A DNA stretch of 64,000 nt from positions 62,001 through 126,000 of the forward strand of contig NZ_FNAM01000006.1 of the NCBI RefSeq assembly GCF_900101845.1. Reading direction: 5' to 3'. Numbering within the stretch: the stretch's first letter is position 1; every line of letters begins with the position of its first letter. This DNA is from Sporomusa acidovorans (GTDB lineage Bacteria; Bacillota; Negativicutes; Sporomusales; Sporomusaceae). This document shows positions 17,305-23,597 of this stretch, one piece after another. A program made the position numbers and the translations under genes. Below the pieces are notes generated by a model. The model searched no databases, was not told the origin of the DNA, and saw nothing but the letters and a program-made list of their open reading frames with translations.

Positions 17305-17334
17305 ATTATACTACAATTGTAAGAGAAAAAACAA
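17305..17334 (-). promoter_or_regulatory. Promoter of the candidate small RNA
   Basis: Minus-strand TTGTTT (17329-17334), an 18-base spacer and a consensus TATAAT (17305-17310). It would start the RNA within a few bases of the outer stem. Confidence 0.6.
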
Positions 17335-17445
17335 GCAGATTTAACAAATACCATACTGCCTGCAGCCTTCGGCATGGAGAATATATTGCCGGCAAAAATT
17401 GTCCATCTAAGTTGGCGGTAGCAGCAAAGGCTTTGCTAGCAACAT

Positions 17446-17484
17446 AAAAATACTCAGTAACCGACCAGTCACTGAGTACTTTTA
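17446..17484. terminator. Bidirectional hairpin terminator
   Basis: TACTCAGT/ACTGAGTA stem flanked by A5 and T4. A second inverted repeat (TAGAGAGG-T7-CCTCTCTA) lies at 17517-17539. Confidence 0.6.
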
Positions 17485-17691
17485 TAAGGAGAGAGATGGA
17501 GATCATCTATATTGAATAGAGAGGTTTTTTTCCTCTCTATAATTTTTTCTATGGTTTGCATTATATATTCCTATTTTTAGAATTTGTTTAGAAAAAATTG
17601 GCCATTACTGTATTGCTGAGGAATTTATAATAGACATAATGGAAAATACAGAATATAATGAAAATAGAAATAGGAATGGGAGGCTGATAAT

Positions 17692-17916
17692 ATGCTTAAA
17701 AATTATCCTGCTACTCAATTATTTCTACTAACATTAGCCGTGTTAGCAGTTCTTACCTTTATTTCTCCATTCATAAAGGTCTGGAACGTCTACTTATTTC
17801 CTATACTAGACAGCCTAACTTTCGTAGTTAAAGTTATTTGCGGTTTTCTCTTTTACTTTACAATGATAGATATCATTGATGGCATTAATCTTCAAAGGCA
17901 TAAACACATCCGCTGA
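17692..17916 (+). CDS. Small two-helix membrane protein, 74 aa
   Basis: ATG with GGGAGGCTGATAAT upstream. Two membrane helices (about 8-28 and 36-60) and a basic tail (LQRHKHIR). It is bracketed by hairpins, so probably monocistronic. No family recognised. Confidence 0.6.
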   Translation: MLKNYPATQLFLLTLAVLAVLTFISPFIKVWNVYLFPILDSLTFVVKVICGFLFYFTMIDIIDGINLQRHKHIR

Positions 17917-17934
17917 TTTAATTAGCACAAATTA

Positions 17935-17971
17935 AAAAGACAGAGCGAATTCAAGAATTCGCCTGTCTTTT
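17935..17971 (+). terminator. Intrinsic terminator
   Basis: AAAAGACAG/CTGTCTTTT outer stem with an inner GCGAATTC/GAATTCGC stem, followed by a T-rich tail. Confidence 0.8.
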
Positions 17972-18098
17972 CTTTTTTCCGGGCATTGTCTCTCATCGCG
18001 GGAACACCCTTGCAAGTTAGCCTGCACCTCCTCAGCTAATTTGAACATTTGCACCTACTAAACATAAAATACAATATAACAATAGGGGGAGGGCTATT

Positions 18099-18203
18099 AT
18101 GCTTCTCTGGCTACTTATCGCGATTATAATTCTTTATCTGGTATCAAAACTACTACCGTTCATCATTGTCGCTGTCGCGTTTTGGTTTTTTTTCATAAGG
18201 TAG
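18099..18203 (+). CDS. Single-helix membrane mini-protein, 34 aa
   Basis: ATG with AGGGGGAGGG upstream. MLLWLLIAIIILYLVSKLLP continues hydrophobic to a short basic end (FFFIR). The stop codon is inside the hairpin of the following terminator. One of four tiny membrane proteins in this island. Confidence 0.6.
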   Translation: MLLWLLIAIIILYLVSKLLPFIIVAVAFWFFFIR

Positions 18204-18228
18204 CGGTATAGCCGCCTACCCTTTTTTT
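18199..18228 (+). terminator. Intrinsic terminator overlapping the stop codon
   Basis: GGTAGCGG/CCGCCTACC hairpin followed by T7. Confidence 0.8.
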
Positions 18229-18242
18229 GATGCTTACCCAAT

Positions 18243-18265
18243 AAAAAACCGTCCTAGCGGACGGT
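18243..18265 (-). terminator. Leftward intrinsic terminator
   Basis: ACCGTCCGCTAGGACGGT hairpin on the minus strand with a T-rich tail, ten bases after the Cys-rich gene at 18.3 kb. Confidence 0.75.
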
Positions 18266-18274
18266 AATGTGACC

Positions 18275-18418
18275 TTATTTACTTTCCTGATCCCGCATAC
18301 AAAAAACTTTTTCTTTGCGCCCCCGGTGAAAATTGATACATTCACAACACTTACCATGCCGCTCACAAGTAGTTTTGGGACAAATACAGTTTTCCTCATT
18401 GCAATTAGTATTAGCCAT
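18275..18418 (-). CDS. Small Cys-rich protein, DUF6485-like, 47 aa
   Basis: ATG 18418 with GGGGGGAAAG four bases upstream. Seven Cys in a pattern reminiscent of DUF6485 (NCNEENCICPKTTCERHGKC, then CECINFHRGR): CxC...C..RHGxCCxC...HR. The Cys/His layout suggests metal binding. A leftward terminator follows directly. Family assignment is from memory of the motif and should be checked. Confidence 0.65.
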   Translation of the reverse strand: MANTNCNEENCICPKTTCERHGKCCECINFHRGRKEKVFCMRDQESK

Positions 18419-18588
18419 AATTCTTTCCCCCCATTTTCTTATAAGAGGTTATTCGGCTTTATCACATTGAATTCCTGCAAAATTTAGCTGCGTATGGCTT
18501 ATCATTTCATTGCTGGCTTTAATTCTCAAAAATTCATTGCCGTATTTAATCTTAACTTGGAAATACTAATCGGGGAGGTGTGGATTTT

Positions 18589-18711
18589 ATGAATAGAAAA
18601 CATCCTGATCGAACCGACGAGTGGCAAAAGCAGCAGCAGATTTTAAAAGAATATAGGAATAAAAAATTATCATCAAAAAATTTGGCTGACCCGGATAAAA
18701 AAGCGGACTGA
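18589..18711 (+). CDS. Small charged protein, 40 aa
   Basis: ATG with GGGGAGGTG upstream. MNRKHPDRTDEWQKQQQILK and a Lys/Asp tail; fully hydrophilic and probably disordered or helical. Followed after 41 bases by a membrane mini-protein on the same strand. No family recognised. Confidence 0.55.
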   Translation: MNRKHPDRTDEWQKQQQILKEYRNKKLSSKNLADPDKKAD

Positions 18712-18752
18712 TTTCAATCCGCACCAAAATAGGTAGTCAAGGGGGGGCTTGC

Positions 18753-18845
18753 ATGATACAACTATTAATTGCGGCCTTAGTTGTATTGGGCGTATGCCTT
18801 ATATCTATAGCCTACTTCAAACTAGTATCCTATCCCTGGCAATAA
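18753..18845 (+). CDS. Single-helix membrane mini-protein, 30 aa
   Basis: ATG with AAGGGGGGG upstream. One membrane helix (MIQLLIAALVVLGVCLISIA) and a short YPWQ end. Terminator 15 bases later. Function unknown; toxin-like or spore-membrane roles cannot be told apart. Confidence 0.55.
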   Translation: MIQLLIAALVVLGVCLISIAYFKLVSYPWQ

Positions 18846-18859
18846 CAATAAAACTCACT

Positions 18860-18888
18860 GGGGGGCTTTAAGCCCCTCATTTTTTTAA
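18860..18888 (+). terminator. Intrinsic terminator
   Basis: GGGGGCTT/AAGCCCC hairpin followed by ATTTTTTT. Confidence 0.85.
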
Positions 18889-18917
18889 TTTGACAATTAC
18901 GCAAATATCCCGGCACC

Positions 18918-19031
18918 TTACAGGAGAAAGATCTTCAACATCAATGCAGCCACTACTATTAGGTAAGATATTATTATTATTGCCAGCAATACTATCAAAT
19001 ACCTTATTATCTGATTTGTTTGCATAACCAT
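18918..19031 (-). CDS. Single-helix membrane mini-protein, 37 aa
   Basis: ATG 19031 with GAGGG nine bases upstream; a second ATG two codons on has AGGTG eight bases upstream and may be used instead. Hydrophobic core LIVLLAIIIISYLIVVAALM. No family recognised. Confidence 0.5.
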   Translation of the reverse strand: MVMQTNQIIRYLIVLLAIIIISYLIVVAALMLKIFLL

Positions 19032-19157
19032 AACACCTTTCCCTCTATATTAGCGTTCTCGCGATCTTATATCGACCATTTATATGTACGGCACAACTTG
19101 AATATTCGCAAACCCGGACACTAAACTGCTGTTGCTGGCAGTTATTTTACGAAAGCA

Positions 19158-19186
19158 TAAAAAAAAACCGCACCCCAAAGTGCAGC
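19158..19186 (-). terminator. Weak leftward terminator
   Basis: Seven-pair GCTGCAC/GTGCGGT stem with G-T pairs, then nine T residues on the minus strand. Confidence 0.5.
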
Positions 19187-19230
19187 TACATTCATAGTAT
19201 TCTCGGCAAACGTTGATGGATAAATATTAG

Positions 19231-19256
19231 CAAAAAGAAAAGAGCTCCAAGGCTCT
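19231..19256 (-). terminator. Leftward terminator at the end of the spo0E-like gene
   Basis: AGAGC/GCTCT hairpin, then TTTTCTTTTT, directly after the stop codon. Confidence 0.6.
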
Positions 19257-19425
19257 ATTGGTTAAGCTTTTCATTCAACATTCGCTGATATTCGATTAAT
19301 AAAACGTCAAGCATCTGACTTGCACGTATAACTTCCGCATCAGTTAATGCCTTGCCTTCCGAAACCTGGTGTAACTTCTCACGCAACTGTTCAATCATAT
19401 TCTGAATCTCAATTAGATCCGCCAT
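19255..19425 (-). CDS. Spo0E-like aspartyl-phosphate phosphatase
   Basis: 56 residues from ATG 19425, chosen for the AGGAGGAG site seven bases upstream; a longer frame would put that site inside the gene. The Spo0E signature is clear: LTDAEVIRASQMLDVLLIEYQ, the helix-turn-helix phosphatase motif, preceded by IEIQNMIEQLREKL. Spo0E-type proteins dephosphorylate Spo0A-P and delay sporulation. Monocistronic with its own terminator. A second sporulation marker beside cotJ. Confidence 0.88.
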   Translation of the reverse strand: MADLIEIQNMIEQLREKLHQVSEGKALTDAEVIRASQMLDVLLIEYQRMLNEKLNQ

Positions 19426-19498
19426 TTCACTCCTCCTAGTTGGAACTAACCATATTGTTTCCAACTGGAGGTGAAAATATAGGGCCCAAAAATGATTA

Positions 19499-19576
19499 TT
19501 AGTGTTTTTCCTTGTACCAAAGGATTAGCAGCATAACATAAATGGTAAGCAGAACACCAACCAAAGTATAATTCAC
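19499..19576 (-). CDS. Single-helix membrane mini-protein, 25 aa
   Basis: GTG 19576 with GAGGTGAT upstream. MNYTLVGVLLTIYVMLLILW is followed by YKEKH: one membrane helix and a charged end. Composition resembles the small Kdp- or cytochrome-associated single-helix peptides, but no neighbour supports such a role. Confidence 0.45.
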   Translation of the reverse strand: MNYTLVGVLLTIYVMLLILWYKEKH

Positions 19577-19657
19577 ATCATCACCTCAGGATTAGAATAC
19601 CCGGTTAGTGATTAAATAAAAATGGCCGTCCTGTTAAAACAACGTCCTTTCTCTTGC

Positions 19658-19685
19658 AAAAAAATCCCCGGACTTAAGCCGGGGA
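19658..19685 (-). terminator. Leftward intrinsic terminator
   Basis: TCCCCGGCTT/AAGTCCGGGGA hairpin followed on the minus strand by T7. No leftward gene ends close to its right, so it may guard against antisense read-through. Confidence 0.6.
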
Positions 19686-19830
19686 ATGTCGAAGAACGAA
19701 AAAAATGTCCGATAATTTAATTGTAAATCGATTGCTGGACAAAATAAACCGTTTGGTAAATATAGTAAATAAAACAAATTACAATTCTAAAATAAAGCTT
19801 TCCTCTCCGGGCCAGCGGCTGAGTCCCAAA

Positions 19831-19870
19831 AGAAAGGCACCCAGCAGTATGCGTTGCTGGGTGCCTTTCT
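19831..19870 (+). terminator. Terminator of the CACCCAGC/GCTGGGTG family, copy 1
   Basis: AGAAAGGCACCCAGCA/TGCTGGGTGCCTTTCT hairpin. Related hairpins recur at 21247 and 22048 and bracket the duplicated gene pairs. Confidence 0.75.
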
Positions 19871-19954
19871 TCAACTTTTTGACTTTCATTAGAAAAGGTT
19901 AGAAAGTTTAACTATCTTAGTTAGTTGGCTTAAGGAAAAATGATGGAATCAGTG

Positions 19955-19987
19955 TCACTTATTTTCCGATATAGACATATTATGCAA
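19955..19987 (+). promoter_or_regulatory. Candidate sigma-K promoter, first gene pair
   Basis: CAC-17 bases-CATATTAT, close to the sigma-K pattern (AC, 16-17 bases, CATAnnnTA). The same motif with identical spacing precedes the second gene pair although the spacer bases differ. Confidence 0.45.
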
Positions 19988-20021
19988 TGTAGATATCTAA
20001 TTCTGTAAAGGAGGTTTATCT

Positions 20022-20342
20022 ATGGACGGTTTTGGGCTATCGTCTATTAGTGGCACACGAAGCATTATTCGTGAATTATGCCAGGAAATAGGGCTTAATG
20101 TAGTTCTGTTTACAGCTGACGGTACAACTTTTTTTGGTTTATTACAACGTATAGAAGATGGTCGGTTTGCCAGGTTGACCCCTGCTGGCGGACAGCGACA
20201 TGTAATCGTTATACCGCCTAATGGCGTAGTCTACCTTGAAGACTTTACACTTATTGACTTATGCACGCTTGTAGCTAAATCAGTAAATGCAAATACCTTT
20301 CCATTTGAAGACTTAGAAATTGCCGGAGGAGGATCAATATGA
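20022..20342 (+). CDS. Duplicated small protein A, copy 1 (unknown, Sm-like character)
   Basis: 106 residues, ATG with AAAGGAGG. Signature segment VVLFTADGTTFFGLLQRIED followed by RFARLTPAGGQRH and VIPPNGVVYLEDF. Short alternating strands and the G-x-x-F-x-G-x-L-x-x-I-x-D-G pattern recall Sm/SH3-like barrels, which is a guess from pattern. Its stop overlaps the start of protein B by four bases (ATGA), so the two are translationally coupled. About 93 percent of residues match copy 2 at 21.4 kb. Confidence 0.75.
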   Translation: MDGFGLSSISGTRSIIRELCQEIGLNVVLFTADGTTFFGLLQRIEDGRFARLTPAGGQRHVIVIPPNGVVYLEDFTLIDLCTLVAKSVNANTFPFEDLEIAGGGSI

Positions 20343-20617
20343 CTGACGAGGCTCGCCAAGGAAATGACTTTATAAAACAACTATGTTTTTTCCAAGGACA
20401 ACAAGGTGTAAATATTAGAACGTGGGGCGGTTTTCAATTTACTTGTGGACGCTTAATGGATATTGACGATTGTCTGGCAACGTTAACCGATGTTTCCGTC
20501 GTTATTCCAGGTTCGTCTGAATGCTTTAAGTTCAATTTTGTTACCGTTAATCTTTCCTGGTTGACTTCTTTTGGTATTTCCGATCGTAAGAATTGCCCCG
20601 ATTGTGATGATTGTTAA
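20339..20617 (+). CDS. Duplicated small protein B, copy 1 (unknown, Sm-like character)
   Basis: 92 residues, starting inside the stop of protein A with GGAGGAGG just upstream. Core: VNIRTWGGFQFTCGRLMDID then LATLTDVSVVIPGS, again a small-barrel pattern; the C-terminus has a Cys cluster (KNCPDCDDC). Protein B probably partners with protein A. No known family recognised. Confidence 0.75.
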   Translation: MTDEARQGNDFIKQLCFFQGQQGVNIRTWGGFQFTCGRLMDIDDCLATLTDVSVVIPGSSECFKFNFVTVNLSWLTSFGISDRKNCPDCDDC

Positions 20618-20661
20618 AAAAAATAGACTTTCTCGAATAGAATAGTTCGTAAGCGTAAAAA

Positions 20662-20702
20662 AATGCCGTCACTGATTGATATGATATCAATGTGACGGCA
20701 TT
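20662..20702 (+). terminator. Intrinsic terminator after gene pair 1
   Basis: AATGCCGTCAC/GTGACGGCATT hairpin with an inner TGATATGATATCA-type stem. Confidence 0.7.
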
Positions 20703-20781
20703 CTTAGGTAATCGCCTGCTTGCTCATGCCGTAGAATCGTTATGATTTTTGTTGTTATCACCTACCTTAACTTCACTTAAC

Positions 20782-20812
20782 ATTTCAACATAATCGTACA
20801 TAAAATAAATAG
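20782..20812 (+). promoter_or_regulatory. Candidate sigma-K promoter of the Zn-ribbon gene
   Basis: AACA, 16 bases, CATAAAATA: a full match to the B. subtilis sigma-K pattern mACm-N16-CATAnnnTA, about 30 bases before the start codon. Confidence 0.5.
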
Positions 20813-20841
20813 GAACCAGAAAAATTTTTGGAGGTATAAAA

Positions 20842-21219
20842 ATGAATTGCTGTAAACCACGGAAGGAGTGTATGCCAACACATGAGTGCATGCCTTCATG
20901 TGAGCCTATGCCAAAATCTGGGCAAAGGTGCCTTGGAACCTATTCGATGAAGTATAGGGTTTACGAAAACTGCGATTGTGATTACGACATACGTAGAATA
21001 TGTGCTTACTGTGGTGGTGAATATGACGATCAACAAGATGAATGCCCAATGTGCGGTGCTCCATCCGATATGGGTTCAATGGATAATCCTAACGACGATC
21101 CTCCCTTTAATCCTGATGGATTCGGAAGGCGGAGGTTTAGATTTTTCCCGCGGTTTAGATTCTTCCCATTCTTCCCGTTTTTCTTTCCGTTCTTCCTCTT
21201 CCGACGCCGCCGTTTTTAA
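20842..21219 (+). CDS. Cys-rich Zn-ribbon protein with Phe/Arg low-complexity tail
   Basis: 125 residues, ATG with TTGGAGGT. Three parts: a Cys/Met/Pro-rich head (MNCCKPRKECMPTHECMPSC), a zinc ribbon (ICAYCGGEYDDQQDECPMCG, two CxxC pairs), and a C-terminal tail of almost only Phe, Arg and Pro (residues about 95-125: RFRFFPRFRFFPFFPFF...RRRRF). The tail resembles an adhesive or membrane-facing coat segment. It lies between the two duplicated gene pairs, behind its own sigma-K-like promoter and before a terminator. Likely a spore-surface protein; this is inference. Confidence 0.75.
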   Translation: MNCCKPRKECMPTHECMPSCEPMPKSGQRCLGTYSMKYRVYENCDCDYDIRRICAYCGGEYDDQQDECPMCGAPSDMGSMDNPNDDPPFNPDGFGRRRFRFFPRFRFFPFFPFFFPFFLFRRRRF

Positions 21220-21246
21220 GATGTACTATAGCAAGTAAGTAAAAAT

Positions 21247-21284
21247 AAAAGCACCCAGCGTATGGCAATTGCTGGGTGCTTTTA
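21247..21284 (+). terminator. Terminator of the CACCCAGC/GCTGGGTG family, copy 2
   Basis: AAAAGCACCCAGC/GCTGGGTGCTTTTA hairpin. Confidence 0.75.
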
Positions 21285-21308
21285 TTTAGAAATGATGAAA
21301 TTAGTGTC

Positions 21309-21341
21309 ACTTATTTGCAAATATAAACATATTATGCAATA
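21309..21341 (+). promoter_or_regulatory. Candidate sigma-K promoter, second gene pair
   Basis: CAC-17 bases-CATATTAT, conserved with copy 1 in motif and spacing. Confidence 0.45.
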
Positions 21342-21377
21342 TAGATATTTAAAACTATATATAAAGGAGGTTTATCT

Positions 21378-21698
21378 GTGGATGTATTTGGGCTATCGTC
21401 TGTTAGTGGCACACGCAGCATTATTCGCGAGTTATGCCAAGAAATAGGAGTTAACGTAGTTCTATTTACAACTGACGGTACAACTTTTTTTGGTTTATTA
21501 CAGCGTATAGAAGATGGTCGGTTTGCCAGATTAACTCCTGCTGGCGGACAGCGACATGTAGTCGTTATACCACCTAACGGCGTAGTCTACCTTGAAGACT
21601 TTACACTCATTGACTTATGCACGCTTGTAGCTAAATCAGTAAATGCAAATAGTTTCCCATTTGAAGACTTAGATATTGCCGGAGGAGGATGTATATGA
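21378..21698 (+). CDS. Duplicated small protein A, copy 2
   Basis: 106 residues, GTG start with AAAGGAGG. Differs from copy 1 at only about eight positions, all conservative (for example ISGT/VSGT, ADGT/TDGT). The nucleotide sequence, including the upstream promoter and leader, is also closely similar, so this is a recent duplication of the whole transcription unit. Confidence 0.75.
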   Translation: MDVFGLSSVSGTRSIIRELCQEIGVNVVLFTTDGTTFFGLLQRIEDGRFARLTPAGGQRHVVVIPPNGVVYLEDFTLIDLCTLVAKSVNANSFPFEDLDIAGGGCI

Positions 21699-21973
21699 CT
21701 GACGAGGCTCGCCAAGGAAATAACTTTATAGAACAACTATGTTTTTTCCAAGGACAACAAGGAGTAAATATTAGAACGTGGGGTGGTTTTCAATTTACTT
21801 GTGGACGCTTAATGGATATTGATGACTGTCTAGCAACGTTAACCGATGTTTCCGTCGTTATTCCAGGATCACCAGAATGCTTTGAGTTAAACTTTGTTAC
21901 AGTTAATCTTTCATGGTTAACCTCGTTTGGTATCTCCGATCGTAAGAATTGTCCCGATTGTGATAAGTGTTAA
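21695..21973 (+). CDS. Duplicated small protein B, copy 2
   Basis: 92 residues from ATG 21695, matching the start of copy 1 (MTDEARQG) and overlapping protein A by four bases; a longer frame from 21689 overlaps the ribosome-binding site. Changes from copy 1 are few (KQ/EQ, SSECFKFN/SPECFELN, DDC/DKC). Confidence 0.75.
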   Translation: MTDEARQGNNFIEQLCFFQGQQGVNIRTWGGFQFTCGRLMDIDDCLATLTDVSVVIPGSPECFELNFVTVNLSWLTSFGISDRKNCPDCDKC

Positions 21974-22047
21974 AAAGAAAGAAAGGCACCCCGCAGGCAC
22001 AAATAAAAAATCCCATTCCCTGAGCTATGGAATAATATCGTTAAAAT

Positions 22048-22085
22048 AAAAGTATCCAGCAGTATGCATTGCTGGCTACTTTTAC
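22048..22085 (+). terminator. Terminator of the CACCCAGC family, diverged copy 3
   Basis: AAAAGTATCCAGCA/TGCTGGCTACTTTT hairpin, imperfect, downstream of gene pair 2. Confidence 0.55.
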
Positions 22086-22156
22086 ATAGGAAGAGGAATA
22101 GTGTATTAAAAATAAAGCCGCTCACAGTAAACGACCAATTGTTTAGTGATGTAATA

Positions 22157-22193
22157 CAGAATGAGGCATTCTTGTCAGTAATGCCTCATTCTG
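22157..22193. repeat. GAATGAGGCAT inverted repeat, copy 1
   Basis: CAGAATGAGGCAT/ATGCCTCATTCTG hairpin downstream of YjcZ-like copy 1. A second copy lies at 23397, showing that hairpin and gene were duplicated together. Confidence 0.7.
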
Positions 22194-22237
22194 TGTTTCC
22201 TACTATCTTGCTGTGGTTTGGCTTTAAGTAAAATTAC

Positions 22238-22357
22238 TTAACAGGTCGGGCTAAAATCATCTTCAAAACAACAGAACAGTAAGATAATAATAATGATTAT
22301 TATGATCCAACTGAAACCACCTCGACCCCCACAGCCACCGAATCCTCCAAAGCCCAT
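22238..22357 (-). CDS. YjcZ-like sporulation mini-protein, copy 1 (39 aa)
   Basis: ATG with GAGGAGG upstream. Gly/Phe-rich head (MGFGGFGGCGGRGGFSW), eight Ile in a row forming a membrane helix, then LLFCCFEDDFSPTC. This is the layout of YjcZ/small Gly-Ile sporulation proteins. Copy 2 at 23.5 kb is identical in protein, and a third, related one is at 42.7 kb. Upstream CATAGATTA resembles a sigma-K -10. Confidence 0.75.
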   Translation of the reverse strand: MGFGGFGGCGGRGGFSWIIIIIIIILLFCCFEDDFSPTC

Positions 22358-22439
22358 AAGCTAGCTGGCCTCCTCATTGTATAGAGTAGTGGTACACTAT
22401 AATCTATGAATCATTGAGCAATTTTGCGACAGATGCTAC

Positions 22440-22685
22440 CTATTTGTTATCATCCTCTTTATCGAATTGCTTCAGTGCTGGTTGTAAATTAGGAAACATG
22501 CTCTCCCGCCTGGACTGTATCGCATGTTTTTGTTCAATGTTGGTCAACCAGATGACCACTGCTCTGGAAAAAAATGTAATACTCATCGTGGCAATAAAAG
22601 AGTAAAGGTATGTCCAGCCTCCAAGCCATAAAATCCCTGCCCAAACATAGAAAGGCTGAATAACGAAACAAAAAAATAATGACAT
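22440..22685 (-). CDS. Possible small membrane protein, 81 aa
   Basis: MSLFFCFVIQPFYVWAGILW, then a second hydrophobic stretch (YLYSFIATMSITFFSRAVVI) and a charged tail. No clear ribosome-binding site. Its ATG overlaps, on the opposite strand, the ATG of a rightward 45-codon frame, so at most one may be real. Confidence 0.4.
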   Translation of the reverse strand: MSLFFCFVIQPFYVWAGILWLGGWTYLYSFIATMSITFFSRAVVIWLTNIEQKHAIQSRRESMFPNLQPALKQFDKEDDNK

Positions 22686-22821
22686 GGTTGAACCGCTTTT
22701 AGTATGGCTAGATATATATAAACTTATTGCATGGAAGTATTACTACGGTTTTCCGATTTATATTGCAATTGGAATAATTGCCAGACTCATAGTTGAAAAA
22801 GTTGGATCCATGCAGCGGTAA
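22684..22821 (+). CDS. Possible membrane mini-protein, 45 aa
   Basis: MVEPLLVWLDIYKLIAWKYY then a hydrophobic GFPIYIAIGIIARLIVEKV. The sequence looks protein-like but lacks a ribosome-binding site and may be a gene remnant. Confidence 0.25.
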   Translation: MVEPLLVWLDIYKLIAWKYYYGFPIYIAIGIIARLIVEKVGSMQR

Positions 22822-22935
22822 ACTAAAAAAGCGCCCCTTCGACCGCTATGTATTAAGAAACTAGCCCACCATCAAAATGAGGGTGGGCAAAAATAAGAAT
22901 ACCGCTTGGTGAATGTCGAGTACTGTACATTATTG

Positions 22936-23292
22936 TTAATCTCCAATTGGGTTTTCGATTAAAGTAGCAAAAACAAATTCATGAGCATGATCTTCGTCTA
23001 CAGTAGTCATACCAGCTACAAAATGCACGTGTTTGCCATTACCTACGCATATGGCAGGACATGATCTAACACAAATTGCATGAAGATGATCTTCATAAAA
23101 GTCTGTCCTTGTAATTATGTCGTGTACATGACTATTTCCCATTGGAATGGCTTCACCGGAAATTCCAGCGAAACGGTGATTATGCGGATCCTCTTCTAAT
23201 TCTGCTAGTTTTGTACTCCCTAAAAATTCGTGTACATGCGTCTGTTTTGGTTTCCCACAATGACCGCAACAAGTTCTATCATCATCGTCCAC
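22936..23292 (-). CDS. YmaF-like His/Cys-rich protein
   Basis: 118 residues, GTG with AAGGAGGTG. Repeated His motifs (KQTHVHEF, DPHNHRFAG, NSHVHDI, EDHLHAI, GKHVHFVAG, EDHAHEF) in the pattern of the YmaF family of Bacillus, plus a CCGHCG cluster near the N-terminus. Probable metal binding; biological role unknown. The promoter region holds CATATTATG with AACC 16 bases upstream, like the sigma-K motifs of its neighbours. Likely a spore-associated protein by context. Confidence 0.78.
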   Translation of the reverse strand: MDDDDRTCCGHCGKPKQTHVHEFLGSTKLAELEEDPHNHRFAGISGEAIPMGNSHVHDIITRTDFYEDHLHAICVRSCPAICVGNGKHVHFVAGMTTVDEDHAHEFVFATLIENPIGD

Positions 23293-23321
23293 AGAAACAC
23301 CTCCTTTATCCTTTTATGTTT

Positions 23322-23350
23322 CATAATATGTTACATAACATATTATGGTT
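23322..23350 (-). promoter_or_regulatory. Candidate sigma-K promoter of the YmaF-like gene
   Basis: Minus-strand AACC, 16 bases, CATATTATG. It shares its -10 with the duplicated gene pairs. The region is also a palindrome (AACATATTATG-type), which could be a protein-binding site instead. Confidence 0.4.
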
Positions 23351-23396
23351 ACATTTTTACTCTGCATATTAATAAAAAAAATGTTTGGTTATGCAG

Positions 23397-23436
23397 AAAG
23401 AATGAGGCATCCTTGACATGTGATGCCTCATTCTTT
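23397..23436. repeat. GAATGAGGCAT inverted repeat, copy 2
   Basis: AAAGAATGAGGCAT/ATGCCTCATTCTTT hairpin downstream of YjcZ-like copy 2; probably its terminator. Confidence 0.7.
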
Positions 23437-23477
23437 CGTTTATAATTCTTTGTGGTTTGACTTTAAGTTAAAATTAC

Positions 23478-23597
23478 TTAACAGGTCGGGCTAAAATCAT
23501 CTTCAAAGCAACAGAACAATAAGATAATAATAATTATTATTATGATCCAACTAAAACCACCTCGACCTCCACAGCCACCGAATCCACCAAAACCCAT
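23478..23597 (-). CDS. YjcZ-like sporulation mini-protein, copy 2 (39 aa)
   Basis: Protein identical to copy 1, with only scattered silent changes. Ribosome-binding site, upstream CATAGATTA, leader and downstream hairpin are all duplicated too, at a distance of 1,240 bases. Confidence 0.75.
   Translation of the reverse strand: MGFGGFGGCGGRGGFSWIIIIIIIILLFCCFEDDFSPTC

Noticed and set aside
17935..18060. Leftward 38-codon frame starting MFKLAEEVQANLQ
   Set aside because: Ribosome-binding site too close to the ATG and the frame reads through the terminator at 17935-17971.
19705..19902. Rightward 65-codon frame (MSDNLIVNRLLDKINRL...)
   Set aside because: No ribosome-binding site, and its second half is the CACCCAGC/GCTGGGTG terminator hairpin. 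The first 30 residues look protein-like but are not enough.
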